Positions 33,278 through 46,125 of a stretch of 64,000 bases of DNA are shown here, one piece after another. This DNA comes from Mycteria americana (taxonomy: Eukaryota; Chordata; Aves; Ciconiiformes; Ciconiidae), in contig NC_134368.1 in NCBI RefSeq assembly GCF_035582795.1, positions 42,275,501-42,339,500 of the forward strand. The letters run 5' to 3'. Below the pieces are notes generated by a model. It was not told the DNA's origin and did no database searches. It saw only the letters and a program-made list of their open reading frames with translations. A program made the position numbers and the translations under genes. Within the stretch, counting starts at the first letter, position 1, and each line of letters opens with the position of its first letter.

Positions 33278-36200
33278 TTTGCGCCATCCGAGCATGACAT
33301 CGCCTCTCGCCCTGCTTCCTCGCCGCCGTGCGTCTAACATTGCGGAGGGGAAGGGGGGGGATTGCGCTCTCTCGCCTTCCCCTCGGTGTGTTTGTTTGCC
33401 GGGGATTCAGGTTGCTTTCCCCCTTTTGGCGAAGGAGCGCGATGCAACCCAGCAGACACCTTGGGAGCGAGGAGGGTATTTTGGGGAGTTGCAGTGTTGT
33501 GCGGAAGATCATGTCTGTGCCCTGTGGTGCTGTCAGCGGTGACAGATCCCAGATGCAGCCGCTACTGTATGGCAGATTGAGTTTCTCAGCAGAAAACTCT
33601 CTCCCTCCCTCCCAAACGTCTTCAAAAACCTTCTCCAGATACTGCGGGTCACTTCGGCTCAAACGGGGAGAGAAAGGGGGGAAAAAAAAAGGCTTTCCCT
33701 CTCCCCCTCCCTCTCTCTTCCTCCCGCCGGATCTCTCCGGGGTGCGTGGGGGGGCATGACCGGGCCCTTCCCCACCCGCGGGGCCCAGGCCTCCCCTCTC
33801 GCCCCCGGCCCGCTGCGAGCACGCCGCCAAGCACGGGGACCCTCGTCCAGGTAAGCGGGGGGCGGCGGCGAGCGGGGCCGGGGCCGGCGGCCGGGGCTGG
33901 GGCTGGGGTGGTCCCCGGAGCCCGTTCCCCCTCCCGCGGTCGGGTCTCGCTGCCTGGCGGGGGTGACCGGGGGGGGGTTACCTGGAGTTGGGCAGCTAAT
34001 GGGGGGTCCCCCCTGCCCCAGGCAAGACGGGGGGTGTCCAGGGACGGGGTGGGACCCCCCTCTCTGCCCCGCCGGCCGCGGCAGGAGGCAGCAACCGGGA
34101 GCCGGGTCCGCCCAAAGCCCCCAGCCCGGCGGGGCTTGGGCTCCCGGGGCGGGTAACGGAGCAGGGGTGATTTCGGGGGCTTTTAAGGGAGACCGGGGAC
34201 AGGAGGGAGAGCGGGCGGAGGGAGAGCGGGCGGCCGGGCCGGCGGGAGCGGGGAGGACGGGCCGGCTGCGGACCCCGGGGCGCCGCTTCCATCACCGGCA
34301 CCGGCGGCCGCCGCCCCGGGAAGCGGCGGAGGTCGGGAGCCCCCCGTCTTCCCCGCCCCCCCCCCGGCTTTTCCTCACCGCTGCAAGTAAACGGCAAGAA
34401 GCACGGGGTTTAACAGCGCCGGGAAACTCAACCCCCTCTTCGAGACATACAACTAGTATCAAACCTCCCGTCCTTCCCCCCACCCCCGCAAAATATTCGC
34501 CCCCCCCCGAGTGCCGAAATCAGAGGCCAAGGGGTGGGGTGTCCCCTCCCGGAGCCCTTCTCCGCCTCCGCGCAAGCGGGTGATGCTTAAGGGCTTGTTG
34601 CGGGCCCTGGCTGCGGTGCCCTCTCCTCCCCGCTTCAGAGGAGCAAGGCAGATGCCACCCCTCCGGCACCAGCGAGGTCTCCCGCCAGCGGATGAGCCCC
34701 CAAAACCCCCAGCACGGCGGCGGGGGAGGCCTGCTGCTCCCGACGGGCGATTTGGCGGGACAGCCTGGGTTCGGGGGTGCCCCCCGTGGGCAGCGCCCCG
34801 GACCTCATCCCCCTCACTTTCCTCTGGGTGGAAACAACCTGATTTTGCTCATGCCTCTTGGAAACGGGTCCTGCTAACCCCGCTCTCGGTCTTTCCTTCC
34901 CCAGATGAATTGAAAGGCTTTAATTCAACCGCTCGCCCAGCCCCCTTCCCTCTCTCTCTTTTTTTCTCTCTCCTTTTTTTTTTTAAAAAAAAAGCTCTTG
35001 CCTTTAGCAGAAGTATAATTGTGACCCTGCCTGATCCACAGAGCCTCCTGTTGGGAGCAGTTAGCTGTGGTTGCATTAGGCCAAAGGACCTCCCAAGTGG
35101 CGGTGGCCTGGGTGTCATAGGAAGGGACTCTGCACATTGTCCATTCTTTCTCATCAAAGTCCCAGGCACCGTGGAGCCAACAGTTTGGTGGAGCAGGAAA
35201 ATAGTAAACAAGCCTCCCCCTTCCCTTCCCAATCCAGCAGCCCCAGATCTTCCTGGGACGCAGAAAAGGGAACAAACTTTTTCATAACTTTAGCTCTACG
35301 GTGTGATTTACATTTCCGGCTGCTCTGTCAGAGAGGCAGTAATTTACAGCCTGATAAAAAACACTTTTACAACACCAGAACATGTTCAAGTGGTGTCTTA
35401 CTATGCAAAAAGATTTTAAAAGAGGACACACGCAAGAAAAAAGTTCATTTCTCTGCCTAAAAAGCCACCATGGCTTTCTGAAGAGACAAATGGGTTGAAA
35501 TTGCAGTGTAGGCAAAAGAAAAAAAGAAGTAGATGCAGGCTGAAGAAAACGGGGATGAAATCAATCCTGGGCTTTTGTTTATATGGTGTGTATTATATGT
35601 CCACATTTCTCCTCTTTCTCCAAGGCTTTCCCTTAATGGATACTTCTATTTTCATGCTCTCGGGCCAAATCCTGCTTGTCTTGCCCCAGGGAATGCTTTC
35701 ATTTGGGCATGGATCTATTGTGTTTAAACAATTTCTTTTCTTGAATAACTCATTTCTTCTCCGGAGTCTAAAATCGAGTAGGTCTGGTAGCGTTTATGAA
35801 AGGGGAAGCATCTTTTATTCAGTTCTAATGTCTCTAATCTGATATGGAAAGCTTTTCCAAATACCGGGGTAATAGCGTTACCCCTCCTTGAAGAGCATCC
35901 AGTTTGCTCCAGCCAGGCTCCTCCACCGGGGCCGGCAGGGCGGCTCTGGAATCTAATGTAGAACATCCCTATCCTGGTAGAGATGGTAAAGTTTAGCAAA
36001 TTACAAATATGTGAATTTGGCGAACAGTTAAGGATTAAAATGATCAAACGATTAAAAAAAAAGAGGCAATGAATAAACCACATGTAGCAGTTGCTGCTTT
36101 CATGACTTTGGTAATTATTTACACCTGAATCAGAGTTTACTCCAGCCATGGTTTCAAAAGTAAACCCTTAAAGAATTTAATTATTTCCAGTTTTCGGCAA

Positions 36201-36413
36201 TAGAGATGAAAAAAAAAGTGTAGGTTAGTGAGCAAATGCTGTCTCCCGAGCTCTCATAAAAGTCTTTACGTGCATTTCCATCCCGAAGATACACAAGCCG
36301 CCCCTCCGCGTCCCCCCTCTCCCTGACACACATGGGCGCGCACCATCATCTCTGGGCGCATTTATGGCCTCATGAGAGGGTGCTGAGGGGGCTCACATGG
36401 GACGACCCGGCTG

Positions 36414-36450
36414 CATATATATATATATATTTATATATATATATATATAT
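36414..36450. repeat. (AT)n microsatellite, near-palindromic
   Basis: About 18 AT/TA units with one phase change near 36,431, closed by GC-AT and AT-GC ends. Could extrude a cruciform. Confidence 0.85.
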
Positions 36451-39388
36451 GCCTGTGTGCGTGTTCAGCCGAGACACAATATTGAAGCATGTGTGGATGG
36501 ACTCCCCGGCTCCTTCCTTCGGCTCTATAATAGCTCTGTTATTTTTACTAAACGATCAGGATGGCTCTACGTGACCCCTCGTCATTTAAAACCATTTTCT
36601 ATCATTGCACGTGTGCCGGGGGGGTGGGGAGGGGGGAAGGAATCGACAACTCATTGAGAACAACCGGGAAAGCCTGTGATGTATAGCACGTTTTATCTTT
36701 ATTTAGGCAACATGTCGTTCGCAGGATGGCCTGGGTTTCCATGCGCGGTAGGGGCACGAAGCACATCTATCCTCCGGGAGAGGCAGGCAGGCTCGGGGAG
36801 CTCCTGCGGCCGGAGGGAGGCAGGCAGGCAGGCAGGGCGGGCGCGGGGGCAGGGCAACCGCTCGTTCCCCTTCTGCCATTTTCTGAGTGTGAATTCGGCA
36901 CTTTCTGGGGAAAAATAGAAAAATAAAGACGCAAAAAAGCGATTCGCCGCTGCCGGAGCTCCGCGGCCGCGCTGGCCGGGGCGTGTGCGGGGCTGCACCC
37001 CGGGGTCTGGGAGCCTCGGTCCCCGCCGGAGCCCGCCTTGCCGTGGGCACTGCAGAGCTCTGCAGGCTGCCAGTACTGTCAGTACTTCATTGCTCCCCTC
37101 CTTAAATCGTCCCCAGCCCCCGCCTCGGGGCTACCCTGGCATCCTTCCCGCAGCCGCGCAGCATCCTCCTGTGCGCTGTATCCTGGGGTCGGGCTGGGAG
37201 TTTTAAAGGGCTCTGAAACAGGCAGTTTGCCTTTAGGAAGCCGGCTCGGGCTTGACTCCGGTGGGGGACAGGGAGGAGAGACAAGCCGTGGGCTGGGTTG
37301 GAGGGCAGGTTTCCGCAGGCGGGGGTGTGCCCCCTCCCTGCGCTCCGCGGCCGGGCGGGGGTGCCGGGCTGCGCCCCGGCGGGAGCGCCGCGGGCGGCCC
37401 GCGCATCTCCCGCGCATCCCCCGGCGGAGGCAGGCGGGGGCCGGGGAGCCCGGGTCCGCCCGCCTCGGACCCCCTTTACTCTGCCCAGCCGGTGCCTGGC
37501 GCGGCGGGCCCCTGCAGAGAGCAGAAGGGGAAAAATATCCTCAGTCACATTTTCTAAACTTTCTGGAGCTTCCCTAAACCAACCAGCAACCTAAAATAAG
37601 CAGACCTGTGAGGGCTGTATACGCACCCCCTCTCCATGACCCAGAATGACACGCCGCTGGTGCGTCAGGCGCTAGCTATAGGAGTATTTGGGCACGTACG
37701 TATATGTTGAGGCATGGCTAAGGGAGCTGTGCATCACCTTGGGTTAGGGGCTCGGTCCTCAGGGTTTTTTGGTCGCTGGCTCCCACTCTGTAAAAGAGCT
37801 GTTAGAAATCATGTTCCCTGCCGGACGAGGAGCTCGGATTTTCTTTATTTATTTCCCCCCCGCCTTGGCGGAGGGAAGGGAAGGGAATATCACACTGGAT
37901 ACACACAGGCGAGGAGGCACATAAACTAACTGTAACTCATTTTCTACAGGTAAATCACCTCAAGCATGTGCTTAGTCATACTTTTTATTTCTGATGGCCG
38001 ATCTTCGTACCAGATGTCAATACCGTTACGTTTATTACGTCATTCGCAATGCCATTACTCGCACGTCTTTCTTAATTTTGAAAACAAAGGTATTTTGTCC
38101 AGCCCTAAGAAGACGTACGCTAACCTAAGATTTAAAAAGTACAGCTTATTAAAGACGGGCAGCGATAGTTCCCACTGCAGCGTCTCACTAAAAGGGACAA
38201 GAAAAGAGAGATTGAAACATGATAAGGTCATATACTATACTCGGAGTGAGTCCAAGCTGTATAAGCACAGGAGGTGTTTAAAACTTTAACGTTTCTCTGT
38301 TATTTCTTTTGCACACATATGGTTTAAAATAGACAAAGTGGTCTTTTTATTTAATTGTACGTATATAGAGACATATATATATAAAACTCCTCCCGACGAG
38401 AGCTCTGACACCTGTTGTAAGCCTCAGAACAGGAGATCACACTGCAAATGCTTTCTGCATTTTTAAAAATGATAAACACTATTCTCAGACAAAATAGCTA
38501 CAGGAAAGCTTTACTAAGCAAACGTCCTACGGAAATATCCTCGAGGTTGAATTAATCTTTGGTTGGGACGAAAAAGGTGTCGGATTCGCCCCGTGTTTCC
38601 CAAGCCGGTCACCTCCGAACAGAGCTCTGGCAGGCTTTTCGCTATTTTATTAAATTCTGTGGAGACTAGTTCGCTGAATTGGCTGGGGTTTATTTTTACT
38701 AGCTGAGTAGCGGGACGAAAAGCGTGGTAAAATTAAAAGGGCTTGCAGGGAGAGTCAGGAAAAAAATGTCATTTTCCCTTTCGCCGCAGCACAGAATACT
38801 TGGGGGCTCCTTCCCCGGGTTATCTGCACCCAGCCCGCGGAGCGCCTGCCTGCTGCTCGGCCGGGCTGCCCCGACCCCCGGGACCGCGGCCGGTGCCCGG
38901 TGCCCGGAGCCCCCGCACATCCCCCGGGCGCAGGGACGGCGCGGCCCGGCCCCAGCCCCCGCCGGCAGCGCCCAAGGGCGGGGGGCGAAGCCGCCGTAAT
39001 TGTTTTCCCTGCAGATGTTGTGCTGGTATTGAAAGGACTAAATCCCAACTTCCAGGCACACAGCTGGGGTATGTTGTATCCTATCAATTCTTAACAAGGA
39101 GGCATTCTGGAAAGGCTCGTAAGGATATTTATTTTAAAATAGTGCGCTGAAAAGATATGTGCCGGGGGGAGGGGGGGCAGGCTTGGGCGTCTCGAGTTTT
39201 GTTTCTAAGCCAAAATGGCACAGTTCGAGTCGTGAACAAATGGTTTCCAGAGAATAGTTATTTTCTCTTTTTTTTCCCTGCAAAAAGTTTGTTTGAAGTT
39301 CCCGGAGTTTTAAATGTTAAATAATAGTAATACCAAAAAGAATACTTCGGGGCTTCTTGTTTTAATTTTGAAGGGCTGGCATGTGTGG

Positions 39389-39560
39389 TTTCTTTCTTTC
39401 TTTCTCTTTCTTTCTCTCTTTCTTTCTTCCTTTCTTCCTTTCTTTCTTCCTTCCTTTCTTTCTTCCTTCCTTCCTTCCTTCCTTCCTTCCTTCCTTCCTT
39501 CCTTCCTTCCTTCCTTCCTTCCTATCGTTCTTTCTCTCTTTCTGTCGTTCTTTCTATGGT
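39389..39560. repeat. (TTTC)n to (TTCC)n polypyrimidine microsatellite
   Basis: Tetranucleotide units drift from CTTT-type to a clean (TTCC) run at about 39,462-39,522 (about 15 units), then back to CTTT/CGTT types. All pyrimidine on the plus strand except a few bases. Confidence 0.9.
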
Positions 39561-42430
39561 TCTCCCTCTCCCCCTCTCCCCCTCTTTTTCTCTCTCTCTC
39601 TCGTGCCCTCTCATTTCCCCCCGCCCCCGTCCCTTTCTTTCTTGTTTTTGGAAACTCCTTCTTTCAAACGCCCTGTGTTCGGGATATTGTTGTTGCGCGT
39701 AAAAGAAATAAATAACCCAATAAATAAAGCAGGCTCCTGTTATGACAAGTTCCAAGCCAGAGCAACATTTTACGAGTTAAAAAAGCCCTTGAGGAAAAAG
39801 GAAAAAAAGCAAAAGGGTTTAATAACCGAAGCGCCGTCAGTTGCGGAGGTGTGGGGCAGCGGCGAGGGCGCTCCTCTCCCCCAGCCCCACCGCGGCGGAG
39901 CTGCCGGTGCCCCGGGCGCCCCGGGGGACGGGGCGGTCGCCGCTCCCGGGAAGGAGGGCTTGCGGCATCAGCCCGCAGGGTTTGTCACCGGCAAAGCCTC
40001 GCAGACCCGGCCCGCCGGGAGTGGGCAGCTCGGCAGGGCGCTGCTCTTCCCTCCCCGCCGCTTTTCTTTCTTTCATCGCTGCCAGCGTGTTAAAACGATT
40101 GCGAAAACAGCGAGGGATCGCGTCAGCTTTCTGTGAGGGCTGGACGCTTCCTGGCCGCCTTCAACCGGGAGTTATCCCGGCTCCGGGGGACGCGCCCGCG
40201 GCTCCTGCCCGCCCGCCCCGTCGCTCCTGCCTGGGGCGGGCAGCGGCGGGGGCCTGGGGTCGGTCTCCGCCGGGCGCCCTCGTTACCCCGGGCCAGCACC
40301 GCTAACCGTGCGGCCAGCGTGCGAACAACGGCATCCCGCTGCCTCGGGGCGGATTTCTCTCCAGAGATCGAGAGGGGAAAAAAAAAAGCTGTTGGTGGGG
40401 GAATTGTGCAGAGCCAAAGTTTGAAGACGGTTTGCTCTCTGCAGATGCTGGGAGGGGTCTAACTCCGGCCGGGGGGCGATCCCCAGCCGGGAGCGGAGCT
40501 GCCTCCCCGGGGCGGGCCGGGGGGAGGCCCAGCCGCCCCGCCGGGGATCCGCGCTGCAGCGGCCCCCCCCGGCCGGGCCGGCGGGAGCCCCCCGCTCCCC
40601 TAATCGCTTGCATGTGCCTGCGCCCCGGGCAGCCTCCTCCGAGCCGCGGCAAATACCGTAACAACTCGCGTGTCGTAAATTACAGAGACCTCACCCTGGC
40701 AGGGAGATGCCGGGGAGGCGTCCGGTTTGTCTGCAGCTCGGGAAGGCACGGGAGAAACCGGGCTTGCTGCTTCCCTGATTTCCCCTTCCCCTGTCTCCCC
40801 CTCAGCCGCCTCCTCCACGGATTCCTATATCGCAATGACTCACTGACACGTTTCGGTGGAAGGCAGCCTTTTTGTCTCTCCCCCCCCCCCCTTTTTTTTC
40901 TTTTTAAGCTGTTAACTCCCGTTTATGATCGAAATGTTACTCTGTGCGTTTTGTTTCGTTCTGGCTGCCATTGGTTGGCCTGGGTTTAATCAGAGGGAAA
41001 AAATTCTAGCCACAAATGTAGCTATTGTTTGGCTGGAGAGACGGGGACCGGAGGAGGAAAAGCAGAGCGGACGGGAGACCGTGGGTGACAGTGACGGTGG
41101 GACCAGCCATCCCTCTCCCGGAGCCCTGGTTCTGCGCCCAAGCCCTTCCCAAAACAGAGCTCCCTCTTTCCCCAACCTGTCTGCAGCGGTACGCAGAGGA
41201 GCCGGGGGCATGTTATCTCAGGAACATAATACTAATAAATGTGCTCATATGTTGGACATTCCCCTTGCCTGTTTTATAGGGTTTCACTGGTGGTGCTTAA
41301 TGGGCTGGGTCACCGGGACTGATGCTAGCGAGGTTATGAGGATTAAGTAACCTAATGAATCGTATGGCCATTAGCGGGCTTTGAAAGAAGGTAGTTTTCC
41401 CTGTAACCTGGTCTTCTGCCTCTTGACGCGGGCAATTATTTTTAACTGTGCCTCAGCCACAGGTCGGAGGGGGGACGCTTTTTGTTTGTTTCTTTAAAAG
41501 CGCTCTCTGATGCTCAGAAATGGATTTATTCACAGGAGGAGCCTGTCTTTTTATCTCGGGGTTCCTCGGGACCGCTGGGCGAGCCAGACACCGCCGCCGC
41601 TCCCGCCCTGCCCGGCTGATGGGAGCGCGGCGGCCAGCGGAGGGGCCGCCGCCGGTGCCTCTCCCCGCCGCTGGCCACGGGCACGGCTCAGGGCGCGGCT
41701 CCGTGAGCACTCGAGGAGGATTTGTATTTTTTATTTTTTCCCAGCGGAGGGTTTTCCTCTTTGTGCCTTTTGCCCAAGCCAGGTAAGCGATGGGGTGCTC
41801 GGTTCCCTCTCCAGGGGCTCGCCCCACACCGCTCCCCCCGCAGCCCTCGGAGCCTCCTTCCTGGCGGCGGCTTCACGGCCCCGCGCTCCGGTACCGCTGC
41901 CGGGCCCCGACGCGACCCGAGCTGGGGGAGGCCGGGCAGGGGCAGCCCGGCGGCACCGGGGCCGGCGGCAGCGCGGACGGGGCGCGCAGCCTGCGGCCGG
42001 TCCGCTCTGCCGGGCAGCCGCGCTCGGGGGGAGCGCAGGTTGGCGGCAGCGAGCTCTTGCGCCATCCACCGTCTTCGCTGGCGGGGAGAAGGCAAACCTA
42101 GTTTTTAAATTTTCTTTTTATTTTTGTTTTGGCACCGGGGTTTAAGATTACGCCGCGGAGGAGTTTTTTGCAGACCTCGTTGTTTGCCCCTGCCCCAGGA
42201 GGAGGGAGAGTCTGAACGTAGCCACAAGTTACGGGGCCGACATGGTCGCTCGGGGAGGCCGCGCCAGCGGTGTGAATCTCAGCTTTAATTAGACCAAGCC
42301 TTACCGGCTGATTAAATTTGATCAGATCTGAAATATTTGTCCTGTGTCTCTTTTTCGGACCGCTCACACTAAAAAAAAACAACCCCAAAATTGGTGTTCT
42401 GGGGACAAAAAACTGGCAAGAGGGTGTTGG

Positions 42431-42592
42431 GAGCAGAGCAGGGAAGAGCAGAGAAGAGCAGAGAAGAGCAGAGCAGAGCAGAGCAGAGCAGAGCAGAGCA
42501 GAGAAGAGAAGAGAAGAGAAGAGAAGAGAAGAGAAGAGAAGAGAAGAGAAGAGAAGAGAAGAGAAGAGAAGAGAAGAGAAGAGAAGAGAAGA
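42431..42592. repeat. (GAGCA)n-(GAGAA)n compound pentanucleotide array
   Basis: Mixed GAGCA/GAGAA units from 42,431 to 42,500 change into a clean (GAGAA) run of about 18 units at 42,501-42,590. The second part is pure purine on the plus strand. Confidence 0.9.
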
Positions 42593-42881
42593 GGAGGGCG
42601 GGCGTTTGGCCGGCCGCCTTGGTAGCACGGCGGTGCCCGTGCCGCTCAGCCGGCTGCGGCGGCGGGGCTGGGAGGGGGTCCCCGGGAAGGACAGGGGTGT
42701 GTGGGCCCGCGGCGGCTGGAGGCAGAGCAAGGCCCAGCCTCCGCTCCCGGAGCAAGGCGAGGCCAGGGCCCCTTCGGCAGAGCTGTCACCGAGCGGCATC
42801 TCCCGCGCTCGGCGACATGGCGCTGGCAGGGTGACGGGGGCGAGCGGGCTGGTGGCGAAACGCGATGCCACGTTTTCCAGC

Positions 42882-42889
42882 TATAAAAG
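42882..42889 (+). promoter_or_regulatory. Isolated canonical TATA box TATAAAAG
   Basis: A textbook TATAAAAG sits inside a CpG-rich block, giving a predicted start near 42,912. No recognisable gene follows, so it is either a non-coding start or chance. Confidence 0.25.
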
Positions 42890-44093
42890 CTCACGGTCAA
42901 ACCGCACCTGCCGGGCTGCCTGACCCGCCGCTGCCGGGAAGGGGCTGCTCCTTTGGGGGCCCGGCGGCGGGAGCAGCGCAAGGTGTCCGCCTGCAGAGGG
43001 GAGGAAAGCTCCAGCCCGCCTGACTTGGAAAGCCTCCACTTTCCCACAGCTTTTTCAATCCCCAATACTTTTCACACCCTGTTAGGAGTTAATACCGCCG
43101 AAACCGCTAAACGCTTCCATGCCTGAAGGTACGCCCCGCCGGGGGCTGCTCCTGCCGGCCCCCAGCCCCCGGGGGCAGGCCGGGCCGCAGCGGCGGGGAG
43201 CGCCAGCCCCGCGGAAAGGGCTCGTTTCCCTGGTGGAAATTCCTCGCATGCTTCGTGCTTCGGCTAACACGTCGGGCCTGCTTTCTTTGCAGGGGCTTCG
43301 GAGGGCAGGGGAGGGGAAAGATTCCCGGGATACCTTTTCGGGAAGAGTTGGGGGATACTGCCAGAGCCGCTCCAGCTCCCTGGGTAATGTTTCAGATGCC
43401 AGTCCCTCGGCGTGGAGAGCCGGCTCGGGGTCAGCTATGCGGTCGGGGCTCTGCAGCCAGCAGCTCCGGGCGGCAGGGAAGGGTCCCGGGGGTGGATCAA
43501 AAGCAGGCTAGATCTTGCCTGTAGCCGGCGGATTCTTTTTTTTTCTTTTTTTTCTTTTTTTTTTGGAAGGTGGAGGGTGTTTTCGGCGTCTGTGGTTGAG
43601 CCTCGCACCTTTCAGCCGCCGCCCGCCGTGGTCGCCGGCAGCCGGTACTGCTCTGCCGCGGCACGGCCCCGGCCCGGCCGCCGGTGTCCTTACGGCGGGC
43701 CGGGGCGAGCAGCAGTTCCTCTCCAGCAGAGCAAAAATGCAGCCAGGCCGGGACCCGACCTCGCCGTTGAGGTGTCCCCAGCCTCACCACCCACTCCGCA
43801 AGGCCACGGGCAGGGAAGGGACCGCTCTGTCCCTACACTCACAGGGACGGTGCGGTAACTGAAGACACGCCGCAGGAAGGAGCCGGTCGGGGGAGCATTT
43901 CCCGTCCTTTTTTCCCACCGAAGTAATCGCTGGGAAATTCCGGGTGACATTTCTTGCCACTCCTTTCCGAGCCTGCAAACACTATCCCCAGCAAAACCGA
44001 CTGCCTGGGATCTCCCAGGCTCGCAGCAAGAGCACTCCCCTCCGAGAAGCACAAAATTCATCCAGAAGGCCTGATCCTGCAGTGTCTGACGGG

Positions 44094-44129
44094 CAGCCTT
44101 TGAGGCAGTGCCCAGCCTTTGAGGCAGTG
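44094..44129. repeat. 17-bp direct repeat, period 19
   Basis: Two exact copies of CAGCCTTTGAGGCAGTG at 44,094-44,110 and 44,113-44,129. A recent tiny tandem duplication. Confidence 0.85.
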
Positions 44130-44731
44130 GGACTTGTAGGTTGGCGTTCGAGCCTCAAGGGTTTTGTTCGGCGGGTTTGGCCCCAGAAAACGAGGGACCT
44201 GTCCCTGGCGCAAAGCGAGCGCACCTCTGGAGCCCAGCTCCGCCGTGCTGCCCTCCAGCCCTGCCCGCCCCGCAGGTACCCACAGGGATGATCGCTCCTT
44301 GCACCCCGCAGCTCACCAGCAGTCCTTCTCTTGCGGGAAGTCCGGGGAAGGCCGAAACACAAGGTCGGTGGGCATTAAGTGTGCGGGGTGCAGCTTTAGG
44401 TGCTCGGTCCCCAGCCTCCCGGTGAGCGCTCTTAGCGTTGTACGCGTTGCAGCACCCCTCAGCTCCGCGTTTGCTCTCCGTTCAAAACCCTTTAAAACCT
44501 TGTGGCGGGGAAGGGAAATCCGTCAGTAATATGCACTTGGCGGGACGCTCTATTGCCCTGATTTGGCTCTTCCCGTCGCCGTCGGGAAATACACCGCAGG
44601 CCGGCTGCGGTGTGTGCCTCACGGGGGGAAACCGCGGGTGCGCTGCCAGGACGGCTCCCGGGGATCGGGCTGCGGAGATCTCCGAGAGAGGCTGGTTCCC
44701 AGGCGGGGGGAGGCAGAGGTTTCCCAGGCCG

Positions 44732-44769
44732 CCCTGCCCCTGCCCCTGCCCCTGCCCCTGCCCCTGCCC
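44732..44769. repeat. (CCCCTG)n hexanucleotide repeat
   Basis: About six CCCTGC-phase units in a row; the minus strand reads (CAGGGG)n, which is G-quadruplex-prone. Confidence 0.85.
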
Positions 44770-45698
44770 GAGGGACACACAACCCCCCGGGCAGGCCCAG
44801 GTTGGCTGCAGCCTCTCCTTGCCGTTCCTGGGGGCCAGCCCGGCCTCGCCCGGGTTACATCCCACGGGCTGCGCTCTCAAAGTGACACAGGGATCTCTGT
44901 GTGTGACCGGGGAGGGGTGCGCTTCGGTTGTGCCCGGGACTTACCGACATCTATAGCTTTCCATTGAATTTGCCAGCCCTCACGTTGCTTTTCCCCAGCC
45001 GGAGCATCAGATCAGACAGAAAAGGAGGTCCTCTCCCCTCCCCACCCACCTCGTGGGAAGGCATCACGGCAACAGAGGCAACGACCTGGTTCCAACCCCG
45101 TCTGCGGCCCGAGGGCTCCGATCCCACAGCGGCTCAGCCCGCCGCTCCTCGCTTTCCCGGAGGGGACGGGTGGCGGGCACCCTCCCCGGCGGCGGGCGCA
45201 GCGCAGGGACCCTCCCCGCCGCCCGCCGGGCTCCAGCCCCCGGCTGCTCCCGGCGCCCACCCAGCCCTGCAGCCGCTGCGGGTCCGGGTGCCCCGTGCAA
45301 GACCTCGGGGCTCTTGCCCAGCCCGGAGGGCGGATGGCCTTGTGGAGAGGGCCACCTCCTCCCCCACCCTCCCCAGGCCTCGGCAGGCCCCTAAACCCTG
45401 TCCGAAGTGAGGGACCTGCGGTGGGGGTGCTACGTAAACCAGGCAGATGTCCTCACTGCCCAGGTGTAACTGCAGAGGGTCTCTTCTCCCACCCTGCTGC
45501 AGGCCGGAGCCCCGAGGGTAGGTGTAAACCGTACCCTGCCCCACACTGAGCGCGTTTCAGCTTGGTGATATCGTTTATTCAAATAGCATATAGACCCCCA
45601 AGCCGAGAGCTAGGAGGATCTTCAGGAAAAAGATGCTCTCGTCAGACGCCAGGCGAGGGTGAGGAGATAGGGACCCGCGCATCAGAAGGCACCGCAGC

Positions 45699-45707
45699 TG
45701 GGTGGTC
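45699..45707. promoter_or_regulatory. GLI consensus site (TGGGTGGTC)
   Basis: Exact 9-base GLI motif. GLI3 repressor and HAND2 oppose each other in limb buds, so a GLI site in this landscape is plausible. A 9-mer is expected by chance roughly once per 130 kb over both strands, so this single hit is weak. Confidence 0.2.
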
Positions 45708-45867
45708 AAGGCGGGCCCTTACCAGCAGCTGTGACCCGCGGAGAGCTGTCACTGCTCACTGCCCGCACCCGCAAACTCTCCGCCTTCCGCGGGGCAGGTG
45801 GCGGGAGGCACCAGCGAGCTGCAGGCGCCCGCAGGCCCCGGCTCCCGCCGCCCCGCCGAGCCGCCTC

Positions 45868-45898
45868 CGCGCCGCGCCGCGCCGCGCCGCGCCGCGCC
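45868..45898. repeat. (GCGCC)n pentanucleotide repeat
   Basis: About six GCGCC units, directly abutting the (TTCCC) array that follows. Confidence 0.85.
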
Positions 45899-45905
45899 TC
45901 CTCCC

Positions 45906-46125
45906 TTCCCTTCCCTTCCCTTCCCTTCCCTTCCCTTCCCTTCCCTTCCCTTCCCTTCCCTTCCCTTCCCTTCCCTTCCCTTCCCTTCCCTTCCCTTCCC
46001 TTCCCTTCCCTTCCCTTCCCTTCCCTTCCCTTCCCTTCCCTTCCCTTCCCTTCCCTTCCCTTCCCTTCCCTTCCCTTCCCTTCCCTTCCCTTCCCTTCCC
46101 TTCCCTTCCCTTCCCTTCCCTTCCC
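45906..46125. repeat. (TTCCC)44 polypyrimidine array
   Basis: 220 bases of uninterrupted TTCCC, 44 units, then a short degenerate TTCCCC/TTCCCCTCC edge. Homogeneity implies recent expansion or ongoing slippage. The minus strand is (GGGAA)n. Long frames in every phase here are repeat artefacts. Confidence 0.95.

Larger units (their letters stand above)
27290..39380. other. CpG-rich non-coding region downstream of HAND2
   Basis: No coding exon recognised. CpG-rich blocks (27,590-27,790; 29,190-30,020; 31,100-31,700; 32,400-32,550; 32,990-33,160; 33,730-34,900; 36,740-37,540; 38,790-39,000) alternate with AT-rich islands that carry clustered developmental transcription-factor motifs. The long frames on both strands are composition artefacts. 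The layout suggests a string of cis-regulatory modules. Confidence 0.5.
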
